From assembly GCA_002506755.1 (NCBI GenBank), contig DAYD01000008.1, positions 1 to 64,000 on the forward strand: a stretch of DNA of 64,000 nt, in the 5' to 3' direction. A program made the position numbers and the translations under genes. Source of the DNA: Euryarchaeota archaeon UBA462. Lineage in GTDB: Archaea; Thermoplasmatota; Poseidoniia; Poseidoniales; Thalassarchaeaceae. The notes under the pieces are model-generated. The model was not told the origin of the DNA, searched no databases, and saw only the letters and a list, made by a program, of their open reading frames with translations. Of this stretch, positions 1 through 12,000 are shown in pieces. How positions within the stretch are numbered: the first letter of the stretch is position 1; each line of letters begins with the position of its first letter.

Positions 1-33
1 GGCCCTGAGGGACCCCCCCTTGGGGGGAGGCCC
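1..33. terminator. GC-rich hairpin just past the 4705-aa gene
   Basis: Runs of six C (13-18) and six G (22-27) separated by three bases can fold into a very stable stem, flanked by a weaker GGCC/GGCC pairing. It begins 3 bases past the stop codon of the giant minus-strand gene, where a transcript end would be expected. No T-run follows inside the window, and archaeal termination does not need a hairpin, so the terminator role is a guess; it could equally be a processing or stability element. Confidence 0.3.
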
Positions 34-35
34 GC

Positions 36-3000
36 TCAGTCCTTGCGTCGTCCGGCTATCAGGACCGCTGCGCCCAGCATCGATGCCAGGCCGGCGACCG
101 CGGAGAAGCCCGGTAGGATCCCCCCGTCATCGTCGTCTGCATCTGGGACGTCGCTCGGGTCGTCGGGGACCCCGTCACCATCCGCGTCGGTGTCTGCGTT
201 GTCGCCGACCCCGTCGCCGTCTGTGTCCTTCTGCTCGTCGGCATCGAATGGGAAGGCATCAGCAAAGTCACCTACTCCATCCTGATCAGAGTCAAGGTAC
301 TCAGTTGGGTCGTCGGGGAATGCATCGTTGCCATCACCGACCCCATCAAGATCGCTATCGAACTGCTCCGAGGGATCAGCTGGGAACCTGTCTGAGTTGT
401 CTCCGACTCCATCACCATCAGTATCCACCCACTCTCCGGGGTCATTGTCGAACGCATCGACATTGTCGCCGAAGCCGTCTCTGTCCGAGTCAGTGTCCTC
501 TGATGGATCGAGGGGGAATGCATCCGAGTCGTCCGGAGTGCCATCATCGTCGTCGTCGGTATCAGCGTTGTTTCCTATTCCGTCTCCATCAGTGTCAGTG
601 GTCTCGGAGGGATCGTTCGGGAATGCGTCTTCGGAATCCCCTACTCCATCACCATCGGAGTCTGAGTTCTCGTCTGGATTCAGAGGGAATGTGTCGAACT
701 CGTTGTCGACCCCGTCCCCATCCACGTCACCGTCGGAGTTGTCTCCGATACCATCACCATCCGTGTCTGACCATTCCGTTGCGTTGTTCGGGAACGCATC
801 GGAGTTGTCACCCACGCCGTCACCATCCGAGTCAGTCGTCTCGTTAGCGTCGAATGGGAAGTCGTCTTGGTCGTCGTTGACTCCATCCCCGTCGCTATCA
901 TCCTGGTCGTCGTTGACTCCATCTCCGTCAGAGTCAGTATCGGCATTGTCCCCTATACCATCCCCATCCGTGTCCTGCCATTCAGTTTCGTCGTTCGGGA
1001 ATTCATCGGCTCCGTCACCCCATCCGTCTCCGTCAGTGTCGATATACTCTGTCGGGTCCCATGGGAACGCGTCTGAGTTGTCACCCACGCCGTCACCGTC
1101 CGAGTCGGCATGCTCGTTAGGATCGTTCGGGAACACGTCTGCGTTGTCTCCCCATCCGTCGGAGTCTGAGTCCTCCCACTCGTTGGGGTCCATCGGGAAT
1201 CTGTCGAACCAGTCTAGGTAGCCGTCTAGATCACTGTCCTCGACGCACTCTCCGCTTAGGCCGTAGACTGCCGAAGCAAAGTTAGAGGCGTTCTCACCGG
1301 TGATTGGGGTTTCCACAAGAGTGACAATTATGTCAATGAAGCAAGCCTCAATATTGGTTGATAGCTCTATCATTTCCATGTGGTGGACAGATCCCTCGGG
1401 GATCTGGAAGGTACCCGAGGAGTTGTGGATCTCTCCGTCGATAACCACGTCAAAGGTGATTGACCAATTGCTGGTGCTGCTGAGATTATGAGCAATTGCC
1501 TCGAACATAATCGAGTAGTCGTACATTCCGTCGGAAAGACCCATTGCGGTGGTCGGCGGACCATATGAAGAGCCCTCGTAGAAGTACTCATCCTCTCCCA
1601 TGAAGCAGTCGCTGTTACCGTCATTGACCAAGGCCATGCTGATTGTCGTGCCGTCGTAGCAGTCGTACCAGCTATCAGGATCGTTTGTGGAATTGCCGTC
1701 TCCGTCCGAGTCGGTATCGAGATCCATGTCGAAAGGCTCGTCAGCACCGTCACCGCAGTCCTCGACTCCATCATTGACTAGGCTGAAGTTGATGTACTGC
1801 ACGGGGCTGCTTGGATCTCCAGCTATCTCGTGGCAGACGTATTCTGGGGACTCTTGTGCAGGGAAGTGCTGAATCAGAGTGAATTCAGTCTGCGCACAGA
1901 TTCCATCAAGTAGGAGGGCGGTGTTATTGATCTCTGCACCATTCCTGTCCTCGACTGAGAAGATAATCTCCACTACGCACGTGAAGATGTCTAGATGACC
2001 TGCGGCGACATAGCTGAACTCGCTGACATCGGCAGGAATCGTGGTTGATCCATTCTGCACGGGTATTCCATCGAAGATTACGCTATGGTGGACCGTGTAC
2101 TCTTGCTCGGATAGATCTCCGAGCAAGAGCTGTAGTTGGTTCCACCCCTCGACGAGTCCTGTGAATTCCCCGTATGTCCCTGTCGAGTTGTCGTACTGCT
2201 CGAATGTTATAGACGGGTTGGGGATATCAGCTAGCACCCATTCGGCGCCTATTGTGAAGTTTCCACCCTCAGTCAGATACGTCTGGACTCCGTATTCCCC
2301 AGGGGCTGTCTCCAGGTCAGCGTACGAGGTCCCATTTTCGTAAAGGAGGTATCCCGAGGTTAGAGTTAGGTCGTCATTACCTACGAATGTTATGAGCCAT
2401 CCTAGATCGGCTTCATCTCGGAAAATCGGCAGTGTCATCTCGAGATCAACCCCGAAGACGTCGTGGAACTCGACTACCCAAACACCTGAGAAAGTCATTG
2501 GCAAGGAGGAGTCTCCCAACCAAGCCTCATCCAAGGTCGGATCACTGTAGGACCATGCGCTCGGAGCGTCTCCATTCAACTGGAATGGTGGTGCTTCATC
2601 GGGACTGCCATCATATGCATCACCGTTGATCTCTGAGAACGCGTCTGCGGCCTCGCTGGTGTTCAATACGCCGTCCATATTGCCCCACATGGCGTCCATC
2701 CAGAGCATGGCGTCACCGCCTATTCCCCATTCGAAGTGTGTGGTCAGCTGGTAGTCTCCCTCGTCGATTAGCTCGAGGTCGAACTGTACCTCGAAAGAAT
2801 CCGAGAAGTCATCCTCCAAAACTGTCTGGCAGGGTCCTTCCTCGTAGTATTCCCTCTGCACTAGCTCGAAGAGCGTTCCTTCGTGGTCGAAGGACAGGCT
2901 GGAGTAGAGTTCCATTCCACAGTACCAGTGAGGTATGGCCAGTATCAGGTCGACAGTGGCGTTCTCGTCGGTAGCGTTCCAGGATACGGTCTGAGAGTCC

Positions 3001-6000
3001 AATTCATGGCCGTAAACGTAAGCGGAGTAGGACATGGAGTATGTCACGCCCTCCTCAAGCATTGTTGCATTGAACCTCACATCGTAGACGCCTGCGTCAC
3101 CTATCATGTGGTTCCACCCATCATCGTAGTCCACCCATGTGCCTCCATCGTCGATCTGGAGCTCGTACCATCCGCCTGGCATCTCCTCGCACGGCGGATA
3201 GAGGTTGAAGCCATATCCTCTGACGTTCAGCCAGCCATCAGACGTGTTCACCCTAAGGTTCGCGTTGACGTGTAGGTAGCAGTCGAAGTCCGTTACCGTG
3301 ACTTCCCATGGTATCACCATGTCATCGTCCTGGCTGGATTGAGTCCATGTGAACGTGTCAGAGATCTGGTTGCTCCAGTCGTGGTCAATCACGTAGTACC
3401 ATGAAAGCTCGAATTCGTGCTCCTCGGGAGTCTCTTCCTCGCCTTCCCATGTATCATATCCAACGACCCACAGTAGATCGGTCGTTCCCCCGTCTATATC
3501 GTTGTACGACACGTAGTCTCCGTCTTCGTCTGTCACGTCCATCCAAACTTCGTAACACTCGTCATAGTTGGAGAAGTGGAAGTTCCTGCTGAAGATGTGG
3601 TTATTGTTGCCGTCGGTAGTGTTGTAGATCACAGCATAGGAGTTGGTGTGGCAATCCCATTGAGTGACATTGAACGAGAAGTCCACGTGCTCTGTCCCAT
3701 TGAACGTGAAGTCGTAGTAGTACCAACCATAGAACCCTGAGGTCATCGATGTGTAATACTCCAAGGTGTAGTTGCTTCCCACATCCAAGTGGTCCAAGAC
3801 AAAGGTCATGTTGTTCTCTCCTACCTGCACGCCGTTGTCGCCGTATTCGTCGTAGGAATCGATATCCAAAGGCAAGTTGCACGGGCCGTCTATGTATCTA
3901 GTTCTGCTATACATCTCCGACCACTGGCCATCGGTAAGGTTGATTACCCGAGCGTAGAAATACGCTTGGCAGTCGAAAGAGTCCATCGTCATGTTGAATT
4001 CTATGCCGTCTGGTATGTCATCGGTCGTGTTCACTGTAAGCTCATCGTAGAACCACCCGTACCATCCTTGACTGTCGTCATAGTACCACTCCAGCCTGTA
4101 CTCGGTGCCGTTGTCCATATGCCCGAAGTCGAAGAAGAGGTTGTTCACTCCCTCCTCAAGGGAGAAGCCGGGATCCAGCGCATCGACCGTCAGGTTCCCG
4201 TCGTCATCAGCGGCGAACAGGTTGAACGGTGGGTAGCATGGCTCCTCTGGGTGGAAGCTGAAGCTCGCCACCTGCTCGTAGTTGTTCGTGTAGTCAGACA
4301 TCGGACGAAGGTAAGCGTACCAGTAGACGTTGCACTCGTACATGTCTATGGTGATGTCGAAGTCGAAGGACTCAACCCCAGTCGAGTCGGCCGTGAAGTA
4401 CTCGTAAGTGTAATCGCAGCAGTAGTTACCGCTGAGGTACCAGTAGAACTCGTACTCGTAGCCCTCGAGGAGTCCAGTGAGGTTCCAGCTCATGTTCGTT
4501 GTACCTGGCATGAGGTCGTAGCCGTATCCGTAGTCGTACGTCGACCAGCTGCCGTCTTGGTCCTCGATGTCCACGGCGATCGTGCCCGCATCCTCTATGC
4601 AGTCCGTTTCAGGGTAGAGATAGGTGTAGTCATAGTAGTGCCATCCAGAGAAGTCGCTCTCCTGGCGCATGTAGCTGTAGAAGTTCGGGTTGCACTCGAA
4701 CTCGCTCAGCATCACCGAGAATTCTATCGGTCCATCGTCGGCACTGACCCAGCCGCTCCACCAATGGCCTGGTCCGCTGGAGCTGAAGTAGTACGATGTA
4801 TCACCCATCCAGCTGATATCGTAGTACATGTTGATCTCGCCCGCGGGTAGTAAGGTGTCATCGTCGACAATCACCCAATTACCGTCTATCTCTGCGTACA
4901 GAGGCGTTGAGAGCCTCGCGTCACCATCAGTCCCATCGCACGGCCCTTCCATGTCATACAGATACGAATTGTTTAGTTCCGTGTTGGACCATGTGCTGGT
5001 CTTCACATACAGTTTCGCGTATACATCGACATCGCAGACGAATCCTGGAACATCAAAGGTGAAGTCGAAGTCGTGTGAAGTGAAGTTGTCCACTATCACC
5101 ATGTGGCTCTCGAAGAAGTTCAGGTACCCATCGTACCTAACCTCGATTTCAGCCGCGTATGGGAAGCCGTCCTGAAGGTTGTCTGCAGAAATCGTCAGGG
5201 TGTTCTCGCCCGCGGTGAACTGGGAGTCCTCGTCCAGCTCACTGCCGGTGGCGTCCGTGACCGAGAAGTCGGGATAGTCGGAGCTGTCGTAGCTGAGGCT
5301 CTCGCACGGCCCATCAATGTAGAAGCCCTCCGAGCCGAGGTACCAGCTGTTGTAGTTGCTATCCGGATACCTGAAGTCGTAGAGGGTCATGTCCCAACTG
5401 AAGTACATCGAACACGCCCAAGGCGCGATCGGGATTGAGAACTCCATGAGGTTGCCGTCATAGGTGAAGTAGTGGTACTCGGACTGGCTTGGGAATCCAG
5501 TGCTGCTATAGTACATGTACATCCTGTAGGTAGCACCCACGCTGAGGTTCTCGAAGGTGACCTGCACGGCGGTCTCGCCCGCTGGCAGGTCGTCAGGATC
5601 CTCCACCCATGTCCCATTAACGTCGAACTCGAAGTTCGCGTAGTGGTCGTCAGGGTACACCCATTCGTTGCAGCTTGGGTACCAGTAGAAACTCTCATCT
5701 TTCATGTTCATCCAGTTAGTGGAGTCGCTGTCATCTGTGTCGACGAACAGCCTGTACCTCACCTCTAAGTTACAAGTAGTCGAGTTGTCTATCGAGAAAT
5801 CCCATGATATGGAGTGGTCGTCGCTGGTTGCAACCCATGTCTGATGCTCGTAGAGCACGTAGTCGTTGTTCAGCCTGACGTACCAGTCGAGGGTGTAGTG
5901 TCCGCCGACCGTCAGGTCCTCGAGCTCCCATGACATGTCGTTGGTGCCGTTGTTGAGGTTGGACCAGTCTTCCCAGACCTCGCCAATGCCATCCATGTTG

Positions 6001-9000
6001 AGAGAGACGTTGCCGGGGTTCTGGCAGTCGGTCTCGAAGTTGTTGTACCTGCTGATCATGTGGTATCCGCTGCCCCTGAAGGAGTCATACCTCAGGTAGA
6101 CGTATATCTCGACCAGGCAATCCCACTGGGTTACTGGTACGTCGAAGTAAAATACGCTCTGGTCTGTGGTTACTTCTACGCTGTTGAAGTACTCGTTATC
6201 AGAGCTCGTGTGCCATCTGTACTCTAAGGTGTACTCGGTGTCCGAACCTGCTAGGTTGCTTACGTCAATCGCGAAGGGGATAGTCTGGTTCCCTCCGACA
6301 TTGTCCCACTCTGAGACCTCGGTGTAGTTGCCGTCACCGTCCGAATCGACGAGGATCGCCCATGGGTACAGCGACTGGTAGTTGTCGCAGCTTGGGTAGA
6401 AGTATCGGGTGTGGCTGCTGATTTGGTCCCAGTAGTTGCTCGACTCGTCTACGAGGTAGAAAATCCTCGACTCTAGCCTCAGATCGCAGACCTCTGGCTC
6501 GACTTCAACGGAGAAGTCTACCGTGATGTTTCCACTGTCGGAGAAAGTCGTGTAATCGTACGTTTGCATGTCCCCGTTCTTGTAGACCGCCCACTCGAAT
6601 GCGTAGTCATATCCCTCCGGGAGGTCGTATATCTCCCATGAGAGGTTGTGAGTGCCTTCGTCGATCTGATAGGAGTCGACGTAGTTTCCGCTCTCGTCTT
6701 CCATATCGATCCACACGTTGGCACAGTCTGGTGCGTTGAAGTGCCAGCTGTCGCTTGGGCCAGCGGAGCTTCCGTTGCCATCGTAGTACAGGTAGGCGTA
6801 TGCATAGGCATAGCAGTCGAAGATACCGAGATGCAAATTCCAGTTGACGTCGTTGGAGCCGTTGTAAGTGAAGTACTCGGAGTACCAACCGTTCCAGGAG
6901 GAGTCGTTGCTGTAGTACCACTGTAAGTAGTAGTCAACCCCATCCTCTAGGTAATCGAATGCCCATGTCATTTCGTTGTCACCCAAAGATAGGTCCATCG
7001 AGTCCATATCCTCGGTGTCTGTACCATTGACCAGGAGGGATACTGGCTTCATGCACGGGCCATCTAGGTAGATTGATCGGTCAAACATATTGCTGCGCTG
7101 CCCGTCTGACAGATTGTAGACCCTGACTTGCAGGTAGGCATCGCAGTCGAAGGAGTCCATCGTCATGTTGAAGTGAATCCCATCCGGAACGTCATCAGAC
7201 AAGTCGACGTCAACTATCAAGTCGTAGTACCATCCGTTGCCACCATCGCTATCCGAGAAGTAGTAGTCCACCTCGTACTGTGTGCCGTTGTCCATGTTTC
7301 CGAAGTCCATGAACAGATGGTTATCGCCTGGCAATAGCGCGAAGCCCGATTCAAGGGCATTCACCGTCAAATTGCCTTCGTCATCCGTCGTCACGAGGTC
7401 GAACGGTGGGTTGCAAGGCTCCTGAGGGTGGAAGCTGAATGACTCGGTATTGTGGTAGGATCCCGAGTACTCGGACATCGGCCTGAGATATGCGTACCAG
7501 TAGATGTTGCACTCGTACCTGTCGATTGTGATTTCGAAGTCGAAGGACCCAACCCCAGTCGAGTCGGCCGTGAAGTACTCGTAAGTGTAATCGCAGCAGT
7601 AGTTACCGCTGAGGTACCAGTAGAACTCGTACTCGTAGCCCTCGAGGAGTCCAGTGAGGTTCCAGCTCATGTTCGTTGTACCTGGATTCAGATAGTAGTC
7701 ATAGCCTTCCCCATTTTCGTAGGAGCTCCAGTTACCCTCGTCGTCTTGGATGTCCAGTGTTATGTCACCACCGTCAAGACAGTCGGTTTCTGGGTGGATG
7801 TAGTTGGACCCAGTGCTGTGGGAGCCAGTCCAGTCGCTGCCAGCCCTGAACTCTATCCTGCTGTAGATATACAGGTCGCACTGGAACTCGCTGACTGTCC
7901 AGGTCCACTCGAATGGGTGGTCGTTGCCATCCACCATGCCGCTCCAGTGAGAATGGCCGCCCTGGTAGAAGTAGACCTCCTCCTCGGTGTCGAGGGAGCT
8001 TAGGTCCCAGTACATTTCTGTCTGCCCTGGAGGAATCACGGTATCGTCGTCAACTAGTACCCATGTCCCGTTGATCAGCGCATATAGCGGGATGCGGAGC
8101 TGAGCGTCTCCCCAACTGCCGGAGCCGTCACAGGGGCCATCTGCATTCTGGATGTCTTCATAGTACAGCTGGGTGTTGCCGCTCGAGGTCCTTACGTACA
8201 GGTACGCCCTCACGTCGACCTCGCAGACGAACCCTGGTACGTCGAACTCGACTGTCAGAGCCTCGCCGACGGTGCTGTTTCCGAACCAAGCGGTCTGGTC
8301 GAAGATGTTCAAGTATCCGTTGAAGTAAACCCTCGCCTCCATGTAGTATGGGAAGTCGCTTTGCAGGTTTTCTGCGGACAGATGCAAAGTGTTGTTGGTC
8401 TCTGAGAATTCGTAGTCGGTGCTTATCTCGCTGCCTGAGCCGTCTGTGACGTTGAAGTAGGGCGAGTCTGAGCTGTCATAGCTCATTGTCAGACAAGGTC
8501 CGTCAAGCGATCCACTGTCCGAGCCCATCCACCAGCTGTTGTAGCCGGTACTGGATGAGGTACCATACCTGAAGTCGTACACCTGAATGTACCAGTTGTA
8601 CGATATCGAGCATGCCCAGGGAGCTATCGGCATATCGATGTCCATGGGCTCACCATCGTAGGTGAAGTAGATGTGTTCCGAATTGCTATTGAACCCGGTT
8701 CCGGAGTAGGAGAAGTACAACATGTAGTTAGCCCCCTCGCTCATGTTCTCGAACCTTAGCTGCACAACATCGAATCCATATGGCATGGTATCGGGGTCTT
8801 CCACCCATGTACCGTTGACGTCGAACTCAATGCTCACGTAGTGGTCATCTGGGTAGACATACTGATCGCAGCTGAAGGACTCGTAGTAGTTGCCATTGTC
8901 CATCTCGGCCCAGTAGCCAGAGCCTGTAATGTCGACGAATGTCCGGTAGTATACCCTCACGTTGCAAGTTGTCGAGGTGTCTACATCCAGTTCCCAGTCG

Positions 9001-12000
9001 AACAGGGCGCTTGAGTTGACGCCTGTGTTCCAAGTCTCACTTACGTAGCTCACGTAGTCGTTATTGTACTGGACCCTCCATTCGAACGTGTAGGTGGTAT
9101 TGGCCACTAGGTCCGTCAGGTTCCATGACATGGCGTTTGATCCGTTCTCCAGTCCCATGTCGTAGCCGACATCCTCGGAGTCAATCTCTAGCTCCACGTC
9201 TCCGGTGTTGACGCATGGCGAGTCGGTGTATTCCGTCCCTGACTTGATGTAGGTCATATCACCATCCAGGAGGTACATGCCCACGTACAGGTAGGCCTCT
9301 ACTTGGCAGACCCACTCGTCGACAGTCATCTCCACCTCCACGTAGTCTTCCCTGTCCGCTGGGTAGAACTGGCCCCAGTTCCAGCTCTCCTGGTCGAAGT
9401 TGGTGCGTATGTGACCCCAACTGTTGTACTCCCTGTCTTGATCCAATCCAGATAGGTCTATCCTGAAGGTGTGGTCGCCGTTCTCGATGAGGTCCGAGGT
9501 GGCCCAAGAGTCATCGGAAGTGTCCTCGGTATCGTTGTCATCCAGAACAAGGAGGGGGAACTGGTTGAAGTCCGCCTCATAGTTGCAATTGGGATTGAGG
9601 TAGTCCGAGCCGGAGTGGACCTCGATATGGGTTCCCTCGTCAGTCAGAACGTAGAGGTAGTATCGTAGCCTGATCTGACATGTTATCTCCTCCTCCACGT
9701 CGAGGGTGAATTCGTGGGTATGCTCAGAAGAGGTCGAGTTGAACTCGAAGGAGTGGTGACTGGTGTAGTCATCGTTCCTGAAGACCAGCCACTCGAATTG
9801 GTAGGTCTGGTTCTCCACCAGGCTATGCATGCGCCACCTCATCTCGTTAGATCCGTTGTCCACGTTCGAATTGGAGTATGAATCGGTCCATCCGTAGGAT
9901 CTGTTCACCTGCGATACTGCACGGCCCCCGTCGACACAATCATCGGGGTGGAAGTAGCTGCTCCAGCTTTGTATCTGGCTGCCTCCTGCAGAGTCGTTGT
10001 AAACGTAGACCCTGACGTAAATCTCGCAGTCCCATATAGTGGCGTTTAGGTGCCAGTCGATGTGGGAACCGTCATGCGTAAAGTCATGGTCGAAATGCAC
10101 GTTGCCTTGGGTGGAGGGTGCCCTCCAGTAGTAGTTCACCCTGTAGTCGCTACCAACTTCTAGGTTGTCGAGGTTCCACCTCATCTCGTTCGTTCCTGCC
10201 GAGAATAGCTCAGAGCCTGCTGAGACGTAGGTCCCATCTGCCTCTGGGTCTATCTCAAGGACAGCGGGAAGGACGCATGGCCCATCCAAATCGATTCTGT
10301 AGGTGCCTCCTACCCGATCACTATTGCCGTTGGAGATTTCGTACACTCGCACATCGACGTAGATTTCGCAGTCTTCGTCATCGAGAGTCATGTTCCAATA
10401 GTATCCTTCGATGGTCTCGTTGACAGTGAATTGGTTGTCGTAGTACCATCCGTGTCCTCCCGATTTATCGCCATGCCAGTAGTAGTCGACCTCGTAGTCG
10501 CCGTGTCCGATGCTTGACAGGTCGAACATCATCTGGACGGTCCCCTCGGGAAGGGTGGATGTGGTCGAGTCAGCCCATCCGGTCGAAGAGGTTCCGTCCT
10601 CGAATAACAGGTCGTAAGGTGGGATGCAAGGCTCGTCTGCGTAGAAGTAGACTGTTTCTAGATTCCTCATACTGCCATCGTTCCAGATGCTTAGAGTACC
10701 ATAGCCCCAGACGTCGCACGAGCTCTCCTCTACGTCCAAGTCGAAGTGCCAAGAGTGGGTGTCCGAGGTAGCGTACCATGTGTCGCCCGCGTTGCTGTAG
10801 ACGTATTCATTGTCTACATATGCGTAGAAGTATATCGAGTACCTCTCCCCGATGTTCAGGTCCGTCATGTTCCAGTAGAGGTCGGTGCTTCCAGCTGGGA
10901 TATCCCATCCGTTGTTGTTTAGCTCGAGCTCTTCCTCCCAACCATCTGCCAGCATCGCGGACACCGAAAGGTCCCCGGCAGGATCGCAGTCAGAGTTCTG
11001 AAAGTATCTGGTTGGCATGGACGCATAGGTATTCCAATTGCCGCTCAGAGATATGTAATCGATGTGGGAGTAGGCTTGCGAGGTGCAGCTCCAATCGTTG
11101 ACGGTATAGTTGAGGTAGATGTCTTCGCCTTCGTATCCGTCGTAGTTTGAATAGCTCGGGTTCGAGGGGTTTCCGACGTTGAAGTAGGTACTGTAGCTCT
11201 CACTGTTGCTCCCCTCGCCTTGGACGTAAGTACTGATGTAGTAGGTCATGTTGTCCGTCAGGCTGAGCGAGCCTATGTTGAACCTGAGTTGGTTGACTCC
11301 GGACTCCAAGAGCTCAGGGTCATCCTCCCAGGTACCGTCGGAGCCCAACTTGGAAAATGTGATCTGCGAGCCCTCGTAATCGCAATTCGTCGAGCTTCCT
11401 GAGTATCCGAAGTGCTCGGAGAGAGTACCGGACCGGAACCATCCGTTGTAGTCCTTAACGTACATCTCGGAGTAAAGGTAGAGATCGCAGGCGTCCTCGT
11501 CTATGTTGACTGTCCATTCGCCGCTTACGTCTGTTGTGTCGCCGAAGAAGTTCTCGCTCCTGATTTCCTGGATTTTCCCGTTATATCTCAGATGCATCGT
11601 AATGAAGTGTTCGTACCCATTCAGAGACTCCTCGACGCCCCATCTGAATGTGTTGTCTCCCTCTTGCAGTTCTGCTACCTCATCGAGGTCATCGAGTGAC
11701 CCGTCCGTGTCTACGATCGACAAGGAGAACTCTGGAGCTGTTTCGTCCGTGAGGTCTACTGCGTCATTGCAAGGACCGTCGATCACGGGATCGCCGTTTT
11801 CGTGGTCCATCCGGTATTGGTTCCCTGTGTGTGTTCGGAAGTACAGGTCGTACTCGAAGTCAATGTGACAGGACCAATCTGCAATGGGTAGCTCCCACAT
11901 GACGTTGAAGTCCCCTGTGCCATCGTAGTAGGAGTAAAGGTTTGAGCTGTTTAGGTAGGCTTCGATATTAGTATTCAGCTTTAGGTTCTGTCCTTCGTTT

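Noticed and set aside
20..1221. Long plus-strand open frames with Ser/Pro- or Arg-rich proteins
   Set aside because: They are the reverse of the Asp/Gly-rich calcium repeats; the low-complexity translation is an artefact of the GAY/GGN codon pattern on the other strand.
3789..4850. 353-codon plus-strand frame rich in Val
   Set aside because: It lies wholly inside the 4705-residue gene, and its Val-rich composition is that of reverse-read Tyr/Asp codons; no domain is recognisable.
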